The translations under genes were made by a program, and so were the position numbers. From assembly GCA_029263175.1 (NCBI GenBank), contig JAJCXZ010000049.1, positions 62,001 to 126,000 of the forward strand: 64,000 bases of DNA, given 5' to 3'. The notes below the pieces were generated by a model. The model was not told the DNA's origin. It saw only the letters and a program-made list of their open reading frames with translations, and made no database searches. This DNA is from Acidimicrobiales bacterium. GTDB lineage: Bacteria > Actinomycetota > Acidimicrobiia > Acidimicrobiales > Aldehydirespiratoraceae. Positions 50,979-60,596 of the stretch are shown one piece after another. Within the stretch, counting starts at the first letter, position 1. Each line of letters begins with the position of its first letter.

Positions 50979-52388
50979 GTGACAAGAGGCATTCTCGGCT
51001 ACGGCGTTCATGTCCCGTACTACCGGCTGCAGCGTTCAGCGATCGGTGCGACGCTCGGAGCCGGCGGCGGGAAGGGCACCCGAGCGGTTGCTTCCTACGA
51101 CGAGGATGCCACCTCCATGTCGGTGGAGGCGGCTCGTGCGGCACTGGGTTCGTTCGCCGCCCCGACGCCGGCGGCCGTCTACTTCTGTTCCGTCACCCCG
51201 CCGTATCTCGACAAGACCAACGCCAACGCGATTCACGCTGCCCTCAACTACCCATCAGAGGTCTTTGCCGGAGACATGGTCGGTTCGGCCCGCTCGACCA
51301 CGGCGGCCCTCACCGCGGCACTGAATGATCGCCGCCCCGTGCTCATCACGTCGGCCGACGTGCGCACCGGTCGGCCGGGGAGCGGCGACGAGGCCGCACT
51401 CGGCGATGCCGCTGCCGCGGTCATGATCGGCTCCGATGGCGACGCCCCGGTGATTGCCGAATGGATCGGTACCTCGTCGATCACCCACGAGTTTCTCGAC
51501 CGTTGGCGTGAGCCGGGTTGGAACTACTCCCGCGTGTGGGAAGAGCGATTCGGCGAGTCGGTCTACAACAAGCTCGTAGCCGAAGCAGCCACAGTCGCAT
51601 TCAAGGACACCGAACTCTCGGCAGCCGACATCGACAGGGTGGTCATCAGTGGGCTGCACGCCCGAGCGGTGCGCAGCGCCGCCGCGGCCGCCGGTGTCAG
51701 CGCGGTGCCGTCAGCGCAGGATCTCACTGCCGCCATCGGCAACACGGGTAGCGCCCACGGACTCGTGGCCCTCGCTCAGGCGCTCGATACGGCCGAACCC
51801 GACGAAACCCTCATGCTGATCAACCTGGCCGACGGATGCGATGTCAGCATCTTCCGCACGACCGACGCCATCGTCGACTACACGCCGGCCCGTCCTGTCG
51901 CTCAACAGGTGCAGCAGGGCAACGACAGCCTCGAGTACGCGAAGTTCCTCACTTGGCGGGGCTATCTCGATCGCGAACCACCCCGTCGCCCCGACCCCGA
52001 GTCACCGGCCGGGCCGCCGTCGGAGCGCAACACCGGCTGGAAGTTCGCTCTCATCGGGTCGCGTGACCGCGGCACCGGCAACGTCTACCTCCCGCCGCAG
52101 CGTGTGGCCCTCGAGGGTGGTGCGGTCGACGACTACGAACTCGTGCCGATGGCCGACATCGAGGCCACCGTCGCAACGTTCACCATCGATCATCTGGCCT
52201 TTTCGCCGTCGCCGCCGACCCTCGCCGTGGTCGTCGACTTCGATGGTGGCGGTCGATTCATGACCGAGCTCACCGATGCCGATGCAGACGAGGTCCACAT
52301 TGGCCTCCGGGTGCGTATGACCTTCCGCAAGGTCCTGACCGCCAACGGTGTGCACAACTACTTCTGGAAAGCAATCCCCGTTCGATAG
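50979..52388 (+). CDS. HMG-CoA-synthase-like thiolase-fold protein fused to a DUF35 OB domain
   Basis: 469 residues, two modules. Residues 1-320 resemble archaeal-type HMG-CoA synthases (RGILGYGVHVPYYRL; HEFLDRWREPGWNYSRVWEE; ITAAIGNTGSAHG-like). Residues 330-469 form a DUF35 OB domain. At the place of the nucleophilic cysteine the sequence is GDMVGSARSTTAAL, with Ala104 where Cys is expected. The zinc ribbon that normally starts DUF35 is reduced to IGSRDRGTGNVYLPP, without cysteines. It may be a scaffold or aldolase-like partner of the thiolase encoded 9 bp downstream. GTG start, AGGAGC upstream. Confidence 0.75.
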   Translation: MTRGILGYGVHVPYYRLQRSAIGATLGAGGGKGTRAVASYDEDATSMSVEAARAALGSFAAPTPAAVYFCSVTPPYLDKTNANAIHAALNYPSEVFAGDMVGSARSTTAALTAALNDRRPVLITSADVRTGRPGSGDEAALGDAAAAVMIGSDGDAPVIAEWIGTSSITHEFLDRWREPGWNYSRVWEERFGESVYNKLVAEAATVAFKDTELSAADIDRVVISGLHARAVRSAAAAAGVSAVPSAQDLTAAIGNTGSAHGLVALAQALDTAEPDETLMLINLADGCDVSIFRTTDAIVDYTPARPVAQQVQQGNDSLEYAKFLTWRGYLDREPPRRPDPESPAGPPSERNTGWKFALIGSRDRGTGNVYLPPQRVALEGGAVDDYELVPMADIEATVATFTIDHLAFSPSPPTLAVVVDFDGGGRFMTELTDADADEVHIGLRVRMTFRKVLTANGVHNYFWKAIPVR

Positions 52389-52397
52389 GAGCACAAA

Positions 52398-53597
52398 ATG
52401 GGTTCACGAGGAATCAAGGATCAGGTCGCAATCGTCGGCATGGGGTGCACCCAGTTCGGTGAACGCTTCGATCGGTCGCTCGACGACATGATCATCGAGG
52501 CCGCGCACGCGGCGTACGACTCCGCCGGTATCAGCCAGGACGATGTCGACGCGTTCTGGTTCGGCACACTCGGCTCCGGCACCTCCGGGCTCACGATCAG
52601 CAAGCCGCTGAAGATCGACTACAAGCCGGTCACTCGCGTCGAGAACATGTGCGCCTCCGGTTCAGAGGCGTTCCGCAACGCGGCCTACGCGGTGGCTTCT
52701 GGTGCGTTCGACGTCGTGATGGCGATCGGCGCCGAGAAGCTCAAGGACAACGGCATGTCCGGACTCGTCGGCGCTCAGGTTCCCGACGACGGCACCAAGA
52801 CCCAGATCACCGCGCCCGCGTCCTTTTCCCTGCTCGCCCCCGCCTACGGAGAAAAGTACGGCGTCGAGCCCGACACGATGAAAGCCGTGATGGCTCGCAT
52901 CGCGTGGAAGAACCACTACAACGGTGCCCGCAATCCTCGAGCTCAGTTCCAGAAGGAAGTGAGCATCGAGACGATCTGCAACGCCCCGCTGGTGGCCGGC
53001 CAGCTCGGGATCTTCGACTGCTCGGGTGTCAGCGATGGCTCCGCCGCGGCGATCCTGTGCCGTGCCGAGGACGCCTACAAATACTGCGACAACCCGCTCT
53101 TCGTGAAAGCGCTCGCGTTCACATCGGGGCCCGGTGCCGGTCCGCTCGACCCCGACTACGACTACACGACCTTCGACGAGGTCACTCGGTGTGCCATCGA
53201 CGCCTATGAGCAGGCCGGTGTCACCGACCCCCGTACCGAGATCGCCATGGCCGAGGTGCACGACTGCTTCACGCCGACCGAGCTCGTGTTGATGGAGGAC
53301 CTCCAGTTCTCCAAGCGGGGCGAGGGTTGGGAAGACGTCATGGCCGGTACGTTCGACCTCGATGGTGAGCTGCCGGTCAATCCCGACGGCGGCCTCAAGA
53401 GCTTTGGTCACCCGATCGGCGCATCCGGCCTTCGCATGCTGTTCGAGTGTTGGCTCCAGCTCCGCAAGGAGGCGCCGGAGGATCGACAGATCCTGTCGGT
53501 CGACAAGGGCAAGACCCTTGGGCTCACCCACAATCTCGGAGGTCGACCCGGTGAATGCGTGAGCTTCGCCGCCATCGTCGGCTCCGAGCTGGGCTGA
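52398..53597 (+). CDS. SCP-x/acetyl-CoA acyltransferase-type thiolase
   Basis: 399 residues. The nucleophilic Cys85 is in VENMCASGSEAF. The second motif is VHDCFTPTEL, and the histidine motif is GHPIGASGLRM. This layout belongs to the SCP-2/thiolase family that pairs with DUF35 proteins. It is intact, unlike its upstream partner. Likely role: thiolytic cleavage of a 3-ketoacyl-CoA or a retro-aldol/Claisen step with the upstream fusion. AGGAGC precedes the ATG. Confidence 0.85.
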   Translation: MGSRGIKDQVAIVGMGCTQFGERFDRSLDDMIIEAAHAAYDSAGISQDDVDAFWFGTLGSGTSGLTISKPLKIDYKPVTRVENMCASGSEAFRNAAYAVASGAFDVVMAIGAEKLKDNGMSGLVGAQVPDDGTKTQITAPASFSLLAPAYGEKYGVEPDTMKAVMARIAWKNHYNGARNPRAQFQKEVSIETICNAPLVAGQLGIFDCSGVSDGSAAAILCRAEDAYKYCDNPLFVKALAFTSGPGAGPLDPDYDYTTFDEVTRCAIDAYEQAGVTDPRTEIAMAEVHDCFTPTELVLMEDLQFSKRGEGWEDVMAGTFDLDGELPVNPDGGLKSFGHPIGASGLRMLFECWLQLRKEAPEDRQILSVDKGKTLGLTHNLGGRPGECVSFAAIVGSELG

Positions 53598-53605
53598 TCC
53601 TGCGG

Positions 53606-54814
53606 ATGATCGACGACGATCTCGACGATTTCCGCCAGCGGTGCCGCGCCTTTCTGGCCGAACATGCCACGGGTGTCAATGTCGCGGAGGGCGACGACCC
53701 CCGCGCTGAACAGGCATTGGCCGCGGCCAAGGAATTCCAGCACGCATTGGTCGAAGCCGGTCTTGCCGGACTGACCTATCCCAAGGAATACGGCGGCCAG
53801 GGCCTCACCGCCGGCCACGAGCAGATCTGGCGTGAGGAAGCCGGCACCTTCCCGGTGATGACTCGTCAGCTCTCCATCTCACACGGTATGGCACTGCCGA
53901 TGCTCAACGAATACGGCTCCGACGAACAACGCAGCACGTATCAAGCGAAGGTCATCGCTGCAGAGGAGGTCTGGTGTCAGATGTTCTCCGAACCCGGTGC
54001 CGGCTCCGACGTGGCGAGCCTGCAGTCCCGTGCTGTCCGCGACGGCGATGAGTGGATCCTCAACGGGCAGAAGGTGTGGACCACGCTCGCCCACGTGTGT
54101 GAGCGCGGCTTGATCATTGCCCGCACCGATCTCGATCAGCCCAAACACCGCGGCATCTCGATGTTCATCCTCGACATGAACGCGCCGGGTGTGGAGATCC
54201 GACCGATCCACCAGATCGACGGTGGCATGCGGTTCAACGAGGTGTTCTTCACCGACGTCCGCATCCCCGCCGATCATCTCATCGGGCCGATCAACGAAGG
54301 CTGGCGGTTGGCCACTGCCATGCTCATGTACGAACGTGTCGCCATCGGTGGTGGCCAAGCGCTGGGGATCACCCACCCCCGCGCCGACCTCCTCATCAAG
54401 GAGGCCAAGCAGCGCAGCAAGCTCGAGGACCCGCTTCTGCGCCAGAGGATCATGGAGCTGTACTCCGCCGAGGTGTGCCAGAGCCTCATCTCCATGCAGA
54501 CCCGTGCCGCGCTTCAGGCAGGCAAGACACCGGGGCCGGGCGGGTCGCTCGGCAAGCTGGCCGGTGCGAATATTGCCGCGATGTATCGAGGTTTGTCGCT
54601 CGATGTCGTGGGGGTCGAGGGTGTCGCGTGGGAATCCAACGGCCGCTGGGCCAACGAAGCGCTCGGCACGTTCGCCAGCGGAATCGCCGGCGGCACCGAC
54701 CAGATCCAGCGAAACATCATCGGCGAGCGGGTCCTTGGATTACCGCGCGAGCCATCGGTGGACAAAGATCTTCCATTCCGCGACTTGAAAGTAGGGACAC
54801 AAGCCGCGGGCTGA
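53606..54814 (+). CDS. Acyl-CoA dehydrogenase
   Basis: 402 residues. Landmarks are WCQMFSEPGAGSDVASLQSR, LNGQKVWTTLAHVCERG and ASGIAGGTDQIQRNIIGERV. It resembles the dehydrogenase at 48804 in its central region, so the two might form a heteromeric alpha/beta pair as in some steroid-degrading FadE enzymes; this is inference. ATG 53606 is 9 bp after the thiolase stop. The next gene follows 19 bp after its stop. Confidence 0.9.
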   Translation: MIDDDLDDFRQRCRAFLAEHATGVNVAEGDDPRAEQALAAAKEFQHALVEAGLAGLTYPKEYGGQGLTAGHEQIWREEAGTFPVMTRQLSISHGMALPMLNEYGSDEQRSTYQAKVIAAEEVWCQMFSEPGAGSDVASLQSRAVRDGDEWILNGQKVWTTLAHVCERGLIIARTDLDQPKHRGISMFILDMNAPGVEIRPIHQIDGGMRFNEVFFTDVRIPADHLIGPINEGWRLATAMLMYERVAIGGGQALGITHPRADLLIKEAKQRSKLEDPLLRQRIMELYSAEVCQSLISMQTRAALQAGKTPGPGGSLGKLAGANIAAMYRGLSLDVVGVEGVAWESNGRWANEALGTFASGIAGGTDQIQRNIIGERVLGLPREPSVDKDLPFRDLKVGTQAAG

Positions 54815-54832
54815 TCACGTCAAGGGGAACGC

Positions 54833-56050
54833 ATGACCACAGTCGAACCAGTCGAGGATTGGGCCGAGGACTTCGAGATCTTCGATCCGGAGTTCGTGAA
54901 CGATCCGTATCCGATCTGGAAGGACCTGCGCGACAGCGGATGCCCTTTTGCCCGCACCGAGAGACGGCAGGTCACCTACATGCCGACCACGTTTCAGGGT
55001 GTGCGTGATGTGGCGGCCGACACTGACACCTGGTCGTCGTTCTCCGTGTCGGTCACGCCGGTGCCCGAGAACTATGACGCCGACGGCAATCGCCTGCGCT
55101 CGATCATCGCCACTGATGCGCCGGAGCACACTCCTGAGCGTCGCCTCATGCTGCCGTTCTTCGCCCCCCGTGCGGTGGAGAAGTACCGCGAGCACACCCA
55201 GGAGCTCTGCCGGAAGCTGATCCGCGAGTTCATCGAGGACGGCCAGGCCGACATCGCCGAGAACTACGCCCGCCAGATCCCGCCGCGCATCATCGCCGCG
55301 ATCCTCGGCATCGACCCGGAGCGGGCCGACGATTTCACGACCTGGGTGCAGGGCTCTCTCGAGCTCGGTCTTCAGGATCCCGTGATCCGCGAGCACTACT
55401 CGAAGATCATTCGTGAGTTCTTCAAGGGCGAGATCAAGGACCGGATGGAGAACCCGGGCGACGACCTGATCTCGTTCCTGCTCGATGCCGAGATCGATGG
55501 CGAGCCGGTGCCGATGCCGGTCATCCGCGGCAACGTCGGCCTGATGCTCGTGGCCGGCATCGATACGACCTGGAGCTCGATCGGGTCGGCGCTGTGGCAC
55601 CTTGCCTCACACCCCGAGGACCGCCGACGTCTCGTTGATGAACCCGAACTGATCCCCACGGCGGTCGAGGAGTTCCTGCGGGCCTACTCACCGGTGACCA
55701 TGGCTCGCATTGCCACCGAGGACACCACGCTCGAGGGTCGCGAGGTCAAGGAGGGGGAGCGCATCATGCTCACGTTCCCCGCCGCCAACCGTGACCCGGA
55801 GATGTTCGAGAACCCTGAAGAGGTGATCATCGATCGCCAGCGCAATCGCCACGTCGCGTTCGGGTCCGGAATCCATCGCTGCGCCGGCTCGAATCTCGCC
55901 CGAATGGAGATGAACGTCGCCATCGAGGAGTTCCTGAAGATGATCCCGGAGTTCGAGCTCGCCGATCCCGACGCCGTCACCTGGGCCGGCGGTCAGGTTC
56001 GCGGCCCCCGCCACCTCCCCGTGGTCTTCCCCAACCGGACTGCCCTCTAG
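54833..56050 (+). CDS. Cytochrome P450
   Basis: 405 residues. The I-helix is AGIDTTWSS, ExxR is VEEFLRAY, and the heme loop is FGSGIHRCAGSNLARMEM with ligand Cys350. It ends with TWAGGQVRGPRHLPVVF, almost the same as the P450 at 46359, which indicates paralogy. ATG 54833 has AAGGGGA upstream. Redox partners are not encoded in the window. Role: hydroxylation of a hydrophobic substrate of the island, probably before CoA activation. Confidence 0.9.
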   Translation: MTTVEPVEDWAEDFEIFDPEFVNDPYPIWKDLRDSGCPFARTERRQVTYMPTTFQGVRDVAADTDTWSSFSVSVTPVPENYDADGNRLRSIIATDAPEHTPERRLMLPFFAPRAVEKYREHTQELCRKLIREFIEDGQADIAENYARQIPPRIIAAILGIDPERADDFTTWVQGSLELGLQDPVIREHYSKIIREFFKGEIKDRMENPGDDLISFLLDAEIDGEPVPMPVIRGNVGLMLVAGIDTTWSSIGSALWHLASHPEDRRRLVDEPELIPTAVEEFLRAYSPVTMARIATEDTTLEGREVKEGERIMLTFPAANRDPEMFENPEEVIIDRQRNRHVAFGSGIHRCAGSNLARMEMNVAIEEFLKMIPEFELADPDAVTWAGGQVRGPRHLPVVFPNRTAL

Positions 56051-56057
56051 TTCGGAA

Positions 56058-56063
56058 TTGACA
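56058..56063 (+). promoter_or_regulatory. TTGACA box 35 nt upstream of an acyl-CoA dehydrogenase
   Basis: TTGACA followed by TCCG starts exactly 35 nt before the ATG at 56093. It is the same box and spacing as at 10890 for the paralogous gene. No -10 is evident. Confidence 0.35.
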
Positions 56064-56092
56064 TCCGGGTCTCCGGGCTCAAGGCTGCGCCA

Positions 56093-57349
56093 ATGGATCT
56101 GAACTATCCCGACGAGTCCGTCGCGTTTCGAGAGAAGATCGGCGCATTCCTCGACGAGCACCTGCCGAGCGACTGGGCCGGCCTGGGTGCGCTACCCGCT
56201 GACCAGACCCATGGCTGGCTGGTGGAGTGGCGTCAGACGCTGCGCAACGCACAACTGCTCGCGGCCAACTGGCCAACCGAGTACGGCGGCGCGGGGCTCA
56301 CTCATCTCGAACACGTCGTGCTCAACGAGGAGTTCGCCAAGCGTGGCGTCCCCACGTCGGGCATCAACGACGGCTTCAGCATCGGCATGGTGGGCAACAC
56401 CATCCTGCACTGGGGCACCGAGGAACAAAAGCAGTACTACATTCCCCGGATTCTCGAAGGCACCGACATCTGGTGCCAGGGCTACAGCGAACCCAATTCC
56501 GGGTCCGACCTCGCCAACCTCGGTCTGCGGGCCGTGCTCGATGGCGACGAATGGGTGCTCAATGGGCAGAAGACCTGGACGTCATCGGCCACCCACGCCA
56601 ACATGATCTTTGCGCTGTGCCGCACCGATCCCGACGCCGCCAAGCACAAGGGGATCTCCTTCCTGTTGGTGTCCATGGATCAGCCCGGTGTCGAGGTCCG
56701 TCCGATCCTCGACATGGGCAAGCACGAGCACGTCAACGAGGTCTTCTTCCAAGACGCCCGCACCGCCAAGGGCAATGTGCTCGGTGAGCCCCACGGCGGC
56801 TGGGCAGTGGCCAACACCCTGCTCGGCTTCGAGCGCGGTGTCGGTGCCACCACGGCTGCGCTGCGATTCAGCGAAGAACTCCAGAACTTCATCGAGCTCG
56901 CCAGGCGCTACGACAAACTCGACGATCCGAGCGTCCGCCAAGACATCGCCCGGTTCCACACCGCGGTCGAAATCATGCGATTCCGGGGGTACCAGGTGCT
57001 CACCCGTTTCCTGGCCGGTCTCGCCCCCGGCCCGGAGTCCTCGATCGGCAAGCTCTGGTGGAGTAGCTACCACCAGAAGATCACCGAGGCGTCGCTTGGG
57101 ATCGCCGGCGCCGACGGCATGGTGGGCTTCGGCGAGGAGACCCGTGACGGACTGGGTGCACCCGAGCTCGGCACACCCAACACGGTCGCCAATTGGATGA
57201 GCAGCTTCTTCATCGCCCGCCCCGGCACGATCTACGCGGGTACCACCGAGGTGCAGAAGGGCATCATCGGTGAACGAGTGCTCGGCCTGCCGAAGGAGCC
57301 GCGTGCCGACGGCGGCACCTGGCGAGAGAACCAGTCCTCGCAAGGATGA
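56093..57349 (+). CDS. Acyl-CoA dehydrogenase (paralogue of the 10925 gene)
   Basis: 418 residues, the same length as the gene at 10925 and nearly collinear. It has WCQGYSEPNSGSDLANLGLR, LNGQKTWTSSATHANMIFAL and PGTIYAGTTEVQKGIIGERV. It forms the double bond at the acyl-CoA alpha-beta position. Its ATG overlaps no upstream gene. The stop is coupled by ATGA to the enoyl-CoA hydratase, the enzyme expected to act next. Confidence 0.9.
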   Translation: MDLNYPDESVAFREKIGAFLDEHLPSDWAGLGALPADQTHGWLVEWRQTLRNAQLLAANWPTEYGGAGLTHLEHVVLNEEFAKRGVPTSGINDGFSIGMVGNTILHWGTEEQKQYYIPRILEGTDIWCQGYSEPNSGSDLANLGLRAVLDGDEWVLNGQKTWTSSATHANMIFALCRTDPDAAKHKGISFLLVSMDQPGVEVRPILDMGKHEHVNEVFFQDARTAKGNVLGEPHGGWAVANTLLGFERGVGATTAALRFSEELQNFIELARRYDKLDDPSVRQDIARFHTAVEIMRFRGYQVLTRFLAGLAPGPESSIGKLWWSSYHQKITEASLGIAGADGMVGFGEETRDGLGAPELGTPNTVANWMSSFFIARPGTIYAGTTEVQKGIIGERVLGLPKEPRADGGTWRENQSSQG

Positions 57350-58146
57350 GCGCCGACTTCGGCACCTTCGGGGATCTGCACGTCACGGTCGACGACGACT
57401 TCGTCGCCACCGCGGAGATTCGACGACCACCCAACAATTTCTTCTCGCCGGCGCTGATCGACTCGATGGTCGATGCCTTCCGTGCGATTGACGAGGACTC
57501 GGCCTGTCGAGCGATTGTCTTGTGTTCTGAAGGCAAGCACTTCTGTGCGGGAGCTGACTTCAACGGCGATGGCGACGCCAGTCCAGAAGCTCGCAATCCC
57601 AACGGGTCACCCCGTCATCTCTACGATGCCGCGGTCGACCTCTTCGCCACGACTACGCCCGTTGTCGCGGCAGTGCAGGGTGCCGCGATCGGTGGCGGTC
57701 TCGGCGTGGCGTGTTTTGCCGATTTCCGTGTGGCTGCGCCAGAGGCGCGCTTCGCCGCCAACTTCGCTCGACTCGGGTTCCATCACGGATTCGGCCTGAG
57801 CGCCACCCTTCCGCCGCTCGTCGGCCAACAGCGTTCACTCGAACTTCTCTACACCGGGCGACGAATCAACGGGGAGACGGCTCACCAGATCGGTTTGGCG
57901 GATCGCCTCGCACCGCTCGACGATCTGCGCGCCGAGGCGCACGCACTTGCCGCCGAGATCGCGGGGTCTGCTCCGCTGGCGGTCGCCTCGATCCGTCAGA
58001 CGATGCGCGGTGACCTCGCGCCGAAGGTCAAGGCCGCAACCGATCGTGAAAAGGCCGAGCAGGAGTGGCTACGCCAGACCGGTGATTGGAAGGAGGGCGT
58101 GAAGGCAATGGCCGAGCGTCGTCCTCCGAACTTCACGGCCGAGTAG
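57346..58146 (+). CDS. Enoyl-CoA hydratase/isomerase family protein
   Basis: 266 residues, crotonase fold. The oxyanion-hole segments are KHFCAGADFNGDG and VQGAAIGGGLGVACFADFRV, followed by ANFARLGFHHGFG. It would hydrate the 2-enoyl-CoA made by the coupled acyl-CoA dehydrogenase. The catalytic glutamates of classical hydratases are not obvious, so an isomerase or hydrolase variant is possible. Translational coupling supports joint function. Confidence 0.85.
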   Translation: MSADFGTFGDLHVTVDDDFVATAEIRRPPNNFFSPALIDSMVDAFRAIDEDSACRAIVLCSEGKHFCAGADFNGDGDASPEARNPNGSPRHLYDAAVDLFATTTPVVAAVQGAAIGGGLGVACFADFRVAAPEARFAANFARLGFHHGFGLSATLPPLVGQQRSLELLYTGRRINGETAHQIGLADRLAPLDDLRAEAHALAAEIAGSAPLAVASIRQTMRGDLAPKVKAATDREKAEQEWLRQTGDWKEGVKAMAERRPPNFTAE

Positions 58147-58215
58147 AGGTTGGGTCGCAAGAATGGTCAGAAAAGCTCGCCGGGTCGACCCCGATCAACC
58201 GGGAGAATCAACGAC

Positions 58216-58905
58216 ATGACCGTGTTCGACACCGACTCGATCCTTCCCGCGCCTCCCGAAGGCGCTGTTCCAGTGCTGCACGATCGGGAGTACCGCGTGC
58301 AGTCGTATCGTCTGGCCGACGATCGTGTGCTCATCCAGGCCGCGTTGCGTGATCAGCGCCCACCCGGCCTCAGCATCCCGGGCGACCCGAACCCCCTGAC
58401 GGTGCATCACATGACGGTCGAGATCGAGGTCACGATGCCCAAACTCGAGATCGTGGCGGCCCGCACCAATATCGCCGCTCATCCCCACAACACGTGCACC
58501 GACATCGTGGCTCGCTACGACGCACTGGTGGGGCTCAGCATCGCTCGCGGCTTCACGCACAAGATCCGTGAGCTGTTCGGTGGTCCCCGTGGCTGCACCC
58601 ACACGACGGCGTTGCTGCAAGCGATGGCGCCGGTGGCGGTTCAGTCCCGCAACGGCCATCGGACGGCCAACACGATCGCCAACGGCGATCCGCACCCGAT
58701 CGAGGATGATTCGAACAGCCAGCGATTCAGGCATCTGAGCAATACCTGTCACGTGTGGGCGGAGGACGGCGCCATGATGACCGAAGTGAAGGTCTCCGGC
58801 TCACGCGAGCCGATGCTCACGGTTCGCCGCCGCCTCGACGAACTCGGTCTGGATTCCCGTGGGCGACCGGTGAGCAACGTACGCGACGGGGGCGAAGGTT
58901 CATGA
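58216..58905 (+). CDS. DUF2889 family protein
   Basis: 229 residues from ATG 58216, preceded by GGGAG 11 nt upstream; an in-frame extension to 58150 is basic and unlikely. The DUF2889 signature is seen in HHMTVEIEVTMPKLEIVAAR and the GCTHTTALLQAMAPVA block, with HPHNTC in between. The function of the family is unknown. It often sits beside thioesterases, CoA ligases or P450s in actinobacteria, as here. Confidence 0.75.
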   Translation: MTVFDTDSILPAPPEGAVPVLHDREYRVQSYRLADDRVLIQAALRDQRPPGLSIPGDPNPLTVHHMTVEIEVTMPKLEIVAARTNIAAHPHNTCTDIVARYDALVGLSIARGFTHKIRELFGGPRGCTHTTALLQAMAPVAVQSRNGHRTANTIANGDPHPIEDDSNSQRFRHLSNTCHVWAEDGAMMTEVKVSGSREPMLTVRRRLDELGLDSRGRPVSNVRDGGEGS

Positions 58906-58955
58906 CGATCGCCGGCTTCCGTCGAGGCCTCCGAGAAGCAGGAAGGTAGGAGACC

Positions 58956-60596
58956 GTGGGCGAACTCAGCTTCGCGACTGCTTGGGAGGTCGTTGCCGAC
59001 ACTCGCGGTGACCGGCTGGCCCTCCACAACGGCGGAGTCGCGCGCACATGGGCCGAGTTCGAGAATCGGGCCGCCCGTCTCGCCGGCGTGCTCTCGGCCG
59101 CCGGCGTGGACGCGGGGAGCAATGTCGCTCTCGCCCTCTACAACGGCAATGAATACCTGGAGGCAGAGTTCGCGGCGTTCAAGTTGCGTGCCGCACCATG
59201 CAACGTGAACTACCGCTACGTCGAAGCCGAGCTGACCTATCTGGTCTCCAACAGTCAGGCCAAGGCGGTGTTCTTCGATCATGCGTTGGCCGACCGCTTC
59301 GCCGCGATACACGAGGGACTTCCCGGTGTTCAACTGTGGATCCATGTCGGTGACGGCGAATGCCCTGCGTGGGCCCGTGCCTACGAAGACCTGATCGCGC
59401 AGTCCGACCCGGCGCCGAGGATCGAACGGGACTCCGAGGATCTCTGGATCCTCTACACCGGTGGCACGACTGGGCACCCAAAGGGTGTGATGTGGCCCCA
59501 CGGGAACCTCATGGCGTTGATTCGGCGTTCGCTTGCGCCGCTCGGCCTCGAATTGCCGACGACGGTTGCTGACTATGCCGCCACGCTCGATTCCCTGGAT
59601 GCCCTCACCGACCCGCCCCGCCAGCTGGCTGCGTCACCGCTGATGCACGGCACCGCCGGGATCGGTTCGCTCTTCACCCTGTTCCAGGGCGGAGCGGTCG
59701 TCACGCTCACCAATCGGAGCTTCGATTCGGCCGAACTCTGGCAGACCGTGGCCGATGTGCGCTGCACGCTCGTGAGCATCGTCGGCGACGTCTTCTGTGC
59801 ACCGATGGTCGATGCGCTCGACGAGGCCACCGCTGCGGGTAGGCCGGTCGACCTTTCGTCGGTTCGATCGGTGTCGTCATCGGGCGTCATGTGGAGCCAG
59901 CCGGTGAAGGACCGTTTGTTGACCCATGCCCGCGCGGTGGGATCCGATCTCCTGTGCAACGACTCGCTGGGGGCAAGCGAGGGCGTCGGGTTCGCGGGCA
60001 AGGAATCCAAGGGCGACGGCGACACCGAGACCGCGACATTCACGCTTGGTCCCAACGCGGCGGTCTTCAACGACGATGGCAGCAGGGTGGAGCCGGGCTC
60101 AGGCGAGACCGGTCTTCTCGCCGTGAGTGGACCGATCCCGGTCGGCTACTTCGGCGACCCGGTGAAGTCCGCCGAGACGTTCCGTGAGATCGAGGGCCAG
60201 CGCTGGTCGGTTCCCGGCGACTTCGCCCGTATCGAAGCGGACGGCACGCTTGTCCTGCTCGGCCGCGGCTCGGTGTCGATCAACACCGGTGGTGAGAAGG
60301 TCTTCCCCGAAGAGGTCGAGGAAGCGCTGAAGCTGCTTCCGGAGATCGTCGACGCCAACGTCGTCGGTGTGCCCGACCCCAAGTGGGGCGCAGCGGTCAC
60401 CGCGGTGGTCGAAGTCGCCGACGGAGCGTCGCTTTCTGACGAGGAGATGGTCGACGCGCTGCGTTCGCACCTCTCCGGCTACAAGCTCCCGAAGAATGTC
60501 GTACGGGTCGACCGGGTGTTCCGAAGCCCCAATGGCAAGGCCGACTACAAGTGGGCGACCGCGACGGCGCTGGAGGAACTGGGACTCGGGCCATGA
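58956..60596 (+). CDS. Acyl-CoA synthetase (ANL superfamily)
   Basis: 546 residues. P-loop is LWILYTGGTTGHPKGVMWPH, then SSSGVMWS, SVPGDFARIEADGT, SINTGGEKVFPEEVEEALKL and the catalytic lysine in RSPNGKADYKWA. The TGGTTG form of the P-loop is typical of a clade of actinobacterial ligases that act on bulky acids (for example steroid or terpenoid acids), an inference from family knowledge. GTG start with GGTAGGAGA upstream. Its stop overlaps the ATG of a tandem paralogue (ATGA). Confidence 0.9.
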   Translation: MGELSFATAWEVVADTRGDRLALHNGGVARTWAEFENRAARLAGVLSAAGVDAGSNVALALYNGNEYLEAEFAAFKLRAAPCNVNYRYVEAELTYLVSNSQAKAVFFDHALADRFAAIHEGLPGVQLWIHVGDGECPAWARAYEDLIAQSDPAPRIERDSEDLWILYTGGTTGHPKGVMWPHGNLMALIRRSLAPLGLELPTTVADYAATLDSLDALTDPPRQLAASPLMHGTAGIGSLFTLFQGGAVVTLTNRSFDSAELWQTVADVRCTLVSIVGDVFCAPMVDALDEATAAGRPVDLSSVRSVSSSGVMWSQPVKDRLLTHARAVGSDLLCNDSLGASEGVGFAGKESKGDGDTETATFTLGPNAAVFNDDGSRVEPGSGETGLLAVSGPIPVGYFGDPVKSAETFREIEGQRWSVPGDFARIEADGTLVLLGRGSVSINTGGEKVFPEEVEEALKLLPEIVDANVVGVPDPKWGAAVTAVVEVADGASLSDEEMVDALRSHLSGYKLPKNVVRVDRVFRSPNGKADYKWATATALEELGLGP

